From an uncultured bacterium (lineage in GTDB: Bacteria > Cyanobacteriota > Vampirovibrionia > Gastranaerophilales > Gastranaerophilaceae): a stretch of DNA of 7,155 bases. The position numbers were made by a program, and so were the translations under genes. This document shows, piece by piece, positions 1-4,046 of this stretch. Where the stretch lies: contig CACZPB010000123.1 of assembly GCA_902782905.1 (NCBI GenBank), positions 1 through 7,155 of the forward strand, written 5' to 3'. The notes beneath the pieces were generated by a model. That model did not search any database. It was not told the DNA's origin and saw nothing but the letters and a program-made list of their open reading frames with translations. Within the stretch, counting starts at the first letter, position 1. Each line of letters starts with the position of its first letter.

Positions 1-14
1 ATTAAGGGAGAGGG
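1..14. repeat. Partial GC-rich interspersed repeat at the window edge
   Basis: The first 14 bases end in GGGAGAGGG, the complement of the CCCTCTCCC arm found in the hairpin repeats at 465-489, 999-1023, 1489-1513 and 4016-4036. The rest of the copy would lie outside the window, so this is a fragment call based on a short match in otherwise AT-rich DNA. Confidence 0.45.
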
Positions 15-34
15 TTTTATTAACTTATTTATTA

Positions 35-43
35 TGTTAAAAT
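35..43 (+). promoter_or_regulatory. Extended -10 promoter placed for a leaderless transcript
   Basis: TGTTAAAAT ends 6 nt before the ATG at 50, so a normal start point about 7 nt downstream of the -10 falls on or next to the start codon. No Shine-Dalgarno sequence is present and no good -35 is visible. The same layout, with the same 6-nt spacing, precedes the genes starting at 2294 and 5609. Confidence 0.65.
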
Positions 44-49
44 CGACTT

Positions 50-1012
50 ATGAATTTGAAGACCGGTGACACAATTGGAATAATTGCTCTCTCAGGCGAT
101 TGCGACAGAGAAAAAATTGAGCGGGCTAAAGCTAACATTGAAGCATTAGGGTTTAAAACTAAGCTTTCCAAAAACATATTCGATAAAAAAAGGTACCTTG
201 CAGGTTATGATGAGGACAAAACAGAAGAACTGCATAAGTTCTTTAAAGATGAAGAAATAAAGCTTATACTCTGCGCGCGCGGCGGATATGGTGCGATAAG
301 GCTTATAAATAAAATAGACTATAACATTATAAACGCTAATCCTAAGCCAATCTGCGGATTTTCGGACGTTACGGCATTATTATTAATGATTTGGAAGCGG
401 ACAGGCATTATAACCTATCATTCTCCGATGGCACAGAGCGATTTTTACAACCCCTCACCCCTAACCCCTCTCCCACAAGGGGCGAGGGGAACTAGTGATG
501 CTGCAAGCCGTCGCTCGACCTGCGGGAGAGGGATTGAGGGTGAGGGGGCAAGATCCAAAACAATAAAATCCTTTTTTGAGGCTGTAAACAACAAACGGGC
601 TGAATACAAAATCACAAAAACTTATTATAAAGGTGAAGCAAAAGGAATTCTTTTTGGTGGGAATCTTTCTACCGTTGTATCTCTTTGCGGTCAAGACTTT
701 TTGCCGGAATCTGATTTTATATTTTTTGCAGAGGATTTGAATGAGCCTGTTTATAAGATAGATAGAATGTTTCAACAGCTCATTAACATTGATGATTTCA
801 GGAGCAAATGCAAGGGGATAATTATTGGTGATTTCTTAGACGTTGATAATGAAGTTTGGCTTGAAGAATATTTTACAGAGCTTGCAAGTCGTCTCCAAAT
901 TCCCGTTGTAAAAATAGATGGATTAACCCATGCTGACAATAAAATTACACTCCCAATCGGCGCTGATGTCAAAATAAAAGCAGAATCTGTTTTAATAACC
1001 CCTCGCCCTTGA
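50..1012 (+). CDS. LD-carboxypeptidase (peptidase family S66, LdcA/MccF-like) carrying a translated repeat insertion
   Basis: This is a serine peptidase of the S66 family, whose members cleave L,D bonds in recycled murein tetrapeptides (LdcA) or acyl-nucleotide antibiotics (MccF). The triad is visible: nucleophile Ser105 in GFSD, Glu228 in AEDLNEPVYKIDRM, and His294 in GLTHADNKITLPIG. ARGGYG (76-81) is the conserved N-domain motif. There is no signal peptide, so the enzyme should be cytoplasmic. At 320 aa it is slightly long for the family, because residues about 134-168 are Pro/Gly/Arg-rich and encoded by a palindromic DNA repeat between SDFY and TIKSFF, in the link between the N- and C-terminal domains. 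The last residues (TPRP) and the TGA stop come from the inverted repeat of the neighbouring DUF559 element. The ATG at 50 is chosen because the family N-terminus (LKTGDTIGIIALSG) begins there. Which substrate it uses cannot be told from sequence. Confidence 0.93.
   Translation: MNLKTGDTIGIIALSGDCDREKIERAKANIEALGFKTKLSKNIFDKKRYLAGYDEDKTEELHKFFKDEEIKLILCARGGYGAIRLINKIDYNIINANPKPICGFSDVTALLLMIWKRTGIITYHSPMAQSDFYNPSPLTPLPQGARGTSDAASRRSTCGRGIEGEGARSKTIKSFFEAVNNKRAEYKITKTYYKGEAKGILFGGNLSTVVSLCGQDFLPESDFIFFAEDLNEPVYKIDRMFQQLINIDDFRSKCKGIIIGDFLDVDNEVWLEEYFTELASRLQIPVVKIDGLTHADNKITLPIGADVKIKAESVLITPRP
451..548. repeat. Palindromic repeat doublet inserted in frame inside the LD-carboxypeptidase gene
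   Basis: The ends form an imperfect inverted repeat: 451-477 matches the reverse complement of 521-547 at 23 of 27 positions, starting with a perfect CCCCTCACCC/GGGTGAGGGG. The left half also folds locally as CCCCTC-T-CCC, loop ACAAG, GGG-C-GAGGGG (465-489), the same hairpin with the same T/C mismatch as in the repeats near 1489 and 4016. Two inverted hairpin units side by side resemble a REPIN doublet. The frame stays open through it, giving about 34 extra residues. CAA occurs on both flanks (448-450, 549-551), but that is too short to call a target duplication. Confidence 0.88.
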
Positions 1013-1080
1013 GGGGAGAGGGGTAAAATTTCAATTTGAGAGCATAAAAGCTCGAAAATTAGAAATTCGGGGTGAGGGTG
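997..1080 (+). repeat. Left 84-bp inverted repeat of the DUF559 unit
   Basis: It contains two folds. The outer hairpin is CCCCTC-G-CCC, loop TTGAG, GGG-A-GAGGGG (999-1023). The inner hairpin, read on the minus strand, is AATTT/AAATT plus GAGC/GCTC around a 6-nt loop. Its inner end reads CGGGGTGAGGGTG. The outer 16 nt encode T-P-R-P-stop at the end of the carboxypeptidase. Confidence 0.9.
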
Positions 1081-1088
1081 ATAAAGAA

Positions 1089-1427
1089 CTAATTAAGTTT
1101 TTTATATAAATCTTCTAATACTTCGTCTAAATTATTTAATACGTCATTATTATAATATCTTATAACATTAAAACCTCTTGACTTTAAAACACGCGTTCTT
1201 TCTTCATCATATTTAACCGCTTCTTCTGTTAAATGCTGACTTCCATCAAGTTCTATAATTAAATTTAAGTCATAACACACAAAATCAACTATATAGTTGT
1301 CAATTTGCACCTGTCTTCTAAATTTTTTGCTGCAAAAGGATCGGTTTCTCAGCACTTGCCATATTATTTGCTCAGGGAATGTTAAATTTTTTCTAAGTTC
1401 TTTTACCAACATTTTTAAATCTTGCAT
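1089..1427 (-). CDS. DUF559 (Vsr-like) endonuclease
   Basis: This 112-aa protein fits the full length of the DUF559 family, small proteins with a PD-(D/E)XK-type fold related to the very-short-patch repair endonuclease Vsr. The typical blocks are in order: LRKNLTFPEQIIWQVLRNR (11-29, with Glu19), KFRRQVQIDNYIVDFVCYD (35-53, with Asp48), IIELDGSQH (57-65, with Glu59, Asp61 and His65), YDEERTRVLKSRGFNVIRYYNNDV (73-96). Asp48, Glu59 and Asp61 are the likely metal-binding residues. The predicted role is DNA cleavage or nicking. There is no DNA methylase or mismatch-repair gene nearby, so a repair role is not supported by context; close enclosure by inverted repeats suggests a role in spreading or maintaining them. 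The ATG at 1427 follows a GAGG (minus strand, 1438-1435) formed by the inner end of the right repeat, so the element appears to supply its own ribosome binding site. The gene ends with TAG. Confidence 0.92.
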   Translation of the reverse strand: MQDLKMLVKELRKNLTFPEQIIWQVLRNRSFCSKKFRRQVQIDNYIVDFVCYDLNLIIELDGSQHLTEEAVKYDEERTRVLKSRGFNVIRYYNNDVLNNLDEVLEDLYKKLN

Positions 1428-1431
1428 ATAC

Positions 1432-1515
1432 CACCCTCACCCCGAATTTCTAACACTCAAGCTTTTACGCTTTCGTGTTGAAATTCTACCCCTCTCCCCT
1501 CAAGGGCGAGGGGTT
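1432..1515 (-). repeat. Right 84-bp inverted repeat of the DUF559 unit
   Basis: Its complement matches the left copy at 74 of 84 positions. The outer hairpin is CCCCTC-T-CCC, loop CTCAA, GGG-C-GAGGGG (1489-1513). The inner hairpin is AACAC/GTGTT plus AAGC/GCTT around TTTTAC (1452-1479), extended by AATTTC/GAAATT. Most differences from the left copy are paired changes that keep the stem. The inner end provides a GAGG ahead of the nuclease start codon, and the outer end provides T-P-R-P-stop for the HAD gene. Confidence 0.9.
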
Positions 1516-2294
1516 GCAAACTTTTCCATAGCCTTCACAAAACCGTTATTATAAACGCTATCTGTTATACAATCTGCAATTGACTTAAGCTCGTCTGTTG
1601 CGTTTCCCATCGCTATTTTAACTCCGCCTGCTTCTAAGAGTGCAATGTCGTTGTTTTGGTCACCTATTGTCAAGATTTCTTCGTCTTTTAAACCGTAATA
1701 CTCTTTCAAAAATTTTACCGCGCAGTATTTTGAGCCTTCGGGATTTGAAAACTCCAAAAAATAAGGTGTCGATTTTACAATGTAGAGTTCAGGAAAAAGC
1801 TTCGGTAACTCCTTTTCAAACTTGTCTATGAGTTCAGGATGATTATAATCTATTGCAAGGAGTTTGTTAATTTTATCTTTTTTTATCTCAGAAAACGGTT
1901 TTACGACATATTTTGTGTGCTGATTATTACAGTATCTTTGGATTTCAGGACAATTTGTTTCGGAATACAAAATATCGTCGTTATAGAGGTTTATGTGTAT
2001 CTTATTTTCCCTTGCCCAAGCAAGTATTTTTTCAGCCTGTGCTTTCGTCAAATATCTTTCATAAAGTGTTTTTCCGTTTTCTTTAATCAAACCGCCCTGA
2101 TAAGAAACAACAGGAGTTTTTAGATTTAAGTCTTTCGCAATAAGCTCCGCTGCGGCATTCATCCTGCCTGTAACAAGCACAACCTTAACACCGCTATTAT
2201 CAAGGTTTTTGATACATTCCTTGACCTCAGATGTAAATTCTCCCTCAGGAATCAGTATTGTTCCGTCAATATCCGTTGCAACAAGCTTAATCAT
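1500..2294 (-). CDS. Cof-type HAD-superfamily (class IIB) phosphatase
   Basis: A 264-aa haloacid dehalogenase-fold phosphatase, expected to be cytoplasmic and Mg-dependent, acting on sugar phosphates, phosphorylated cofactors or similar small molecules; the exact substrate cannot be read from sequence. All four HAD motifs are present: DIDGT with nucleophile Asp8 and acid/base Asp10; VTGR with Thr42; Lys189 in EGSKYCAVKFL; GDQNND with Asp212 and Asp216. The central stretch, about 80-185, is the C2 cap that defines class IIB. Length is normal for the family. The end of the protein (ATPRP and the TGA) is encoded by the right repeat of the DUF559 unit, so the original C-terminus may have been slightly different, though the core is complete. 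The ATG at 2294 lies 6 nt after an extended -10, with no Shine-Dalgarno. It follows the Gly-rich gene on the same strand but is separated by a terminator and has its own promoter. Confidence 0.93.
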   Translation of the reverse strand: MIKLVATDIDGTILIPEGEFTSEVKECIKNLDNSGVKVVLVTGRMNAAAELIAKDLNLKTPVVSYQGGLIKENGKTLYERYLTKAQAEKILAWARENKIHINLYNDDILYSETNCPEIQRYCNNQHTKYVVKPFSEIKKDKINKLLAIDYNHPELIDKFEKELPKLFPELYIVKSTPYFLEFSNPEGSKYCAVKFLKEYYGLKDEEILTIGDQNNDIALLEAGGVKIAMGNATDELKSIADCITDSVYNNGFVKAMEKFATPRP

Positions 2295-2300
2295 AAAATA

Positions 2301-2309
2301 ATTTTAGCA
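2301..2309 (-). promoter_or_regulatory. Extended -10 promoter for a leaderless HAD transcript
   Basis: On the minus strand TGCTAAAAT is followed by 6 nt (TATTTT) and then the ATG at 2294. It begins directly after the T-run of the upstream terminator, so termination of one unit and initiation of the next abut. No Shine-Dalgarno sequence fits in the 6-nt gap. Confidence 0.65.
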
Positions 2310-2310
2310 T

Positions 2311-2340
2311 AAAAAAAAGACCTTATAGAGGTCTTTTTTT
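2311..2340 (-). terminator. Rho-independent terminator after the Gly-rich gene
   Basis: AGACCT (2318-2323) pairs with AGGTCT (2329-2334) around a 5-nt loop. The stem is flanked by an A8 tract and a T7 tract, so it would work on both strands. On the minus strand it starts at the TAA of the Gly-rich gene and ends in eight T residues. Confidence 0.88.
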
Positions 2341-3595
2341 ATGCAGTAGTAGTTGTATATCTGCGACCATCGCGGTAAGCACATTTTATATTTGAACCTT
2401 GTGCTGGCGCTTCATAAATTATTGGGTCATCTGACTCAGTATCTTTTTTTGCAGTTTTGTTGTTATCTTTTTTCCCGCCTTGTTTCAAAGTAACCTTTAA
2501 TATGTTATTACTTTTTTCATTTTTAGTTGCTTCAACGTCGTATGTATTACCTTGTGTTCCTTTAGCTGAACAATCAATTGTATATTTAATATTGGATTCA
2601 CTGGCATTTTCAGCTAAGGTTATTTTTCCTTCAATATAATTGTCTTTTACTTTATATTCTTCTTTAGAGCCTAGATTGTAGCCAAGTTTTACGTTTATTC
2701 CTGATTTTTCTAATATCTGCAAAACTTTTAAATTTCTTGCACAATCGAATGGTAATTCGCTGTCTTCTTTTATACCTAATTTCTCCAATATAGCAACTGC
2801 CTCATCTTTAGATAGTGCTTTTATCTGTTCTGGAGTAAGTTTATTAATATCATTAAGAGAATTTACATTATTAGGGTCAACATCATCCTTTTGCTTATTT
2901 ACAGATATATCGTTCGTTTGTGATGTATCCGTAGGTTTAGTAGGATCTGAAGTATCAGTTTTCAGCTTATTGAGTTGTGTTCTTAAATTATCTACTTGTT
3001 TTTTATTGTCAGGTTTAGACGGATCATCAAGTGCTTTTTCTAGTTCGTTAAGTTCTTTGTTCAATGTATCATAATCACTAGATTTTGCCTTATTCAATTT
3101 TTCATGAAAATCATTCAGCTTTTTATAATCTGCATCTTTTTCAGGTTTTTCAGTTTCTTTTTCTGTCTTTGGTTTTTCTGTTTCTTTTGGTTTTTCAGTT
3201 TCTTTTGGTTTTTCAGTTTCTTTTGGTTTTTCAGTTTCTTTAGTTTTTTTGCTGCCAAAGACGTCGCCCCAGTTGAAACCGCCACCGAAGCCGCCGCCAA
3301 ATGGGCTAAAGCCTCCGAAACCGAAGTTGCCGAAGCCACCGAAGCCGCCTCCGAACATACCGCCGCCAAAGAAGCTCATAAGGCCTTGACCAAGTCCCCA
3401 GCCGAGACCTCTGCCAAAGCCTGACCAGAAGCTGCCGCCGCAACACCCGCCACCAAAGCCGGTGTTACCATAGTTGTGGGTAATATTAAAAATTGTATTA
3501 CCGCTTGAGCCGCCATGACCGTATGCCCAGCTGATATCATTTTTAAAATACTCTTGCCTTACGTATCTTTGATACGCGCTTTTTGCTAGTACCAT
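2339..3595 (-). CDS. Gly/Phe-rich protein of unknown function with KETEKP repeats
   Basis: I do not recognise this 418-aa protein. Residues 1-25 are charged and aromatic with no signal peptide. Residues 26-113 are dominated by Gly and Phe (FGGG, GGFGG, CCGG), a low-complexity stretch likely to be disordered or self-associating. Residues 115-152 hold four KETEKP hexapeptides and a degenerate copy. Residues 153-215 are charged and helical, possibly coiled coil. Residues 216-250 are Asp/Thr/Asn-rich linker. Residues 252-305 are helical (LTPEQIKALSKDEAVAILEKLGI), and 318-375 look like beta strands. The DNA for the Gly/Phe part is far richer in G+C than its surroundings because of GGC/GGT codons. 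Start at 3595 is supported by GAGG 8 nt upstream and by the shared ATACTTTATATA box. Surface or structural roles are guesses; a transcription link with the genes at 5796 and 6614 is better supported. Confidence 0.85.
   Translation of the reverse strand: MVLAKSAYQRYVRQEYFKNDISWAYGHGGSSGNTIFNITHNYGNTGFGGGCCGGSFWSGFGRGLGWGLGQGLMSFFGGGMFGGGFGGFGNFGFGGFSPFGGGFGGGFNWGDVFGSKKTKETEKPKETEKPKETEKPKETEKPKTEKETEKPEKDADYKKLNDFHEKLNKAKSSDYDTLNKELNELEKALDDPSKPDNKKQVDNLRTQLNKLKTDTSDPTKPTDTSQTNDISVNKQKDDVDPNNVNSLNDINKLTPEQIKALSKDEAVAILEKLGIKEDSELPFDCARNLKVLQILEKSGINVKLGYNLGSKEEYKVKDNYIEGKITLAENASESNIKYTIDCSAKGTQGNTYDVEATKNEKSNNILKVTLKQGGKKDNNKTAKKDTESDDPIIYEAPAQGSNIKCAYRDGRRYTTTTA
3181..3234. repeat. Three perfect 18-bp tandem repeats encoding KETEKP
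   Basis: The unit TTTCTTTTGGTTTTTCAG is repeated three times without change, with a degenerate unit on each side. It lies in frame in the Gly-rich gene and could expand or contract by six residues without breaking the frame. Confidence 0.9.
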
Positions 3596-3603
3596 AAGCT
3601 TTA

Positions 3604-3608
3604 CCTCT
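3604..3608 (-). promoter_or_regulatory. Ribosome binding site of the Gly-rich gene
   Basis: On the minus strand AGAGG ends 8 nt before the ATG at 3595, which fixes this start. Confidence 0.7.
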
Positions 3609-3629
3609 TATTGTTCTTACATTCGTATA

Positions 3630-3641
3630 TATATAAAGTAT
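3630..3641 (-). promoter_or_regulatory. Shared promoter box ATACTTTATATA of the Gly-rich gene
   Basis: The 12-bp box on the minus strand begins 46 nt before the ATG. It is identical to boxes at 5755-5766 and 6572-6583. The TATATA part may be the -10. A conventional -35 is not evident. Confidence 0.65.
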
Positions 3642-3672
3642 ATAAATTTTACTTAATTTCACAAAGTAAATT

Positions 3673-3685
3673 ATTTGTTACAAAA
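3673..3685 (-). promoter_or_regulatory. Possible operator: TTTTGTAACAAAT near-palindrome
   Basis: The site starts 44 nt upstream of the ATACTTTATATA box. A 12-of-13 match (ATTTGTAACAAAT, a perfect odd palindrome) is found at 6528-6540, also 44 nt upstream of its box. This suits a dimeric regulator site. AT-rich sequence makes chance matches easier, hence moderate confidence. Confidence 0.45.
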
Positions 3686-3724
3686 CTTAACAAATGATTC
3701 AAATGATTTTAGATGAGTTATTAT

Positions 3725-3792
3725 ACCCCATCCCAACCTTCCCCATCAGGGGAAGGAGTTTTCGCCCCTGATGGGGAGAGTTAGAGAGGGGT
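3725..3792. repeat. Palindromic interspersed repeat with CCCCATCAGGGG arms
   Basis: Arms 3725-3752 and 3765-3792 are inverted copies matching at 22 of 28 positions. The inner 12 bp (CCCCATCAGGGG against CCCCTGATGGGG) and the outer ACCCC/GGGGT are perfect, with a 12-nt spacer. It is similar in style to the repeat family near 451 and 1489 but has a different core sequence, so it is a separate type. Confidence 0.85.
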
Positions 3793-3884
3793 TATGAAAG
3801 AACTAGCAAGTAGCCGACTAAAGTAAGCGGGTCAATAAAAATGTTAATAAGTCCGGTTTAAAATGTTCAAAATAAAGCGCGGTT

Positions 3885-3955
3885 GCGTCATTGCAAATGA
3901 CGCCAAGTTTGTAGTCACGACTCAGAGCAAAATACATTTATCCTTGCAATGACGC
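3885..3955. repeat. Miniature inverted-repeat element with GCGTCATTGCAA ends
   Basis: A 71-bp unit with perfect 12-bp terminal inverted repeats, GCGTCATTGCAA (3885-3896) and TTGCAATGACGC (3944-3955). GCGTCATT and AATGACGC at 3885-3903 also make a tight local hairpin. From memory, repeats with GCGTCATTGC ends are common and non-coding in many bacterial phyla. No transposase is nearby. Confidence 0.75.
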
Positions 3956-3992
3956 AAAGTTTGTAGCCCTCACGCAGAGCCAAATACATTTA
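3891..3992. repeat. Two tandem direct copies of a ~50-bp unit (period 53)
   Basis: 3891-3940 and 3944-3992 are near-identical. Both carry TTGCA(A)ATGACGC, AAGTTTGTAG, CAGAGC and AAATACATTTA in order. The second copy overlaps the right end of the GCGTCATTGCAA element, so this looks like a duplicated miniature element with one end lost. Confidence 0.85.
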
Positions 3993-4002
3993 CCCCCATT
4001 TA

Positions 4003-4036
4003 CCCCTCACCCCTGCCCTCTCCCATAGGGCGAGGG
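4003..4036. repeat. Solo CCCTCACCCC/CCCTCTCCC hairpin repeat
   Basis: CCCCTCACCCC (4003-4013) is followed by a hairpin: CCCTC-T-CCC, loop ATA, GGG-C-GAGGG (4016-4036). Arm sequence and T/C mismatch match the outer hairpin of the DUF559 unit. It lies 10 nt beyond the stop of the glycosyltransferase gene and might help end its transcript, but there is no T-run. Confidence 0.8.
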
Positions 4037-4046
4037 AAACAAATAT

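Larger units (their letters stand above)
997..1515. mobile_element. Putative mobile unit: DUF559 endonuclease gene between 84-bp inverted repeats
   Basis: Two 84-bp inverted repeats (997-1080 and 1432-1515) match at 74 of 84 positions and enclose a single gene for a Vsr-like DUF559 nuclease. The unit is 519 bp and lies exactly at the 3' ends of two convergent genes, overlapping each by 16 nt. There is no transposase and no clear target duplication, so mobility is inferred from the symmetry, the boundary with both host genes, and the presence of related repeats without the gene at 451 and 4003. The alternative is a gene captured between two repeats that were already present. Confidence 0.75.
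3596..4046. other. Gene-free interval of 451 bp filled with a promoter and repeats
   Basis: No credible gene was found between the Gly-rich gene and the glycosyltransferase gene. From left to right it holds the promoter region of the Gly-rich gene (to about 3690), a palindromic repeat (3725-3792), about 90 bp with no recognisable feature (3793-3884), a miniature GCGTCATTGCAA element with a partial direct copy (3885-3992), and a CCCTCTCCC hairpin next to the glycosyltransferase stop codon. Confidence 0.8.

Noticed and set aside
134..168. Intein or frameshift in the LD-carboxypeptidase (residue numbers 134-168)
   Set aside because: The extra segment is only about 34 residues, with no splicing motifs, and it corresponds to a DNA palindrome. 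The frame is continuous and the family motifs on both sides are in one frame.
1089..1427. A Vsr mismatch-repair or restriction-modification gene
   Set aside because: No cytosine methylase, MutL/MutS or specificity gene is adjacent, and the gene is boxed in by inverted repeats. The Vsr-like fold is kept in the call, the repair role is not.
1297..1554. Plus-strand open frame across the right inverted repeat
   Set aside because: It is antisense to the DUF559 gene, runs through the repeat, and has no family motif or ribosome binding site.
3104..3424. Open frame on the plus strand opposite the Gly/Phe-rich gene
   Set aside because: Its Phe-rich and Ala/Glu-rich composition is what results from reading the KETEKP and GGF codons in antisense. 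It has no ribosome binding site or promoter, and the opposite strand has both.
3891..3992. CRISPR-like direct repeats
   Set aside because: There are only two copies. The repeats take up nearly the whole period, with a 3-nt gap instead of a spacer, and no cas genes are present.
4016..4036. Terminator of the glycosyltransferase gene
   Set aside because: The hairpin lies just after the stop, but on the minus strand no T-run follows it. It is better explained as a copy of the interspersed repeat, though it could still weaken read-through.
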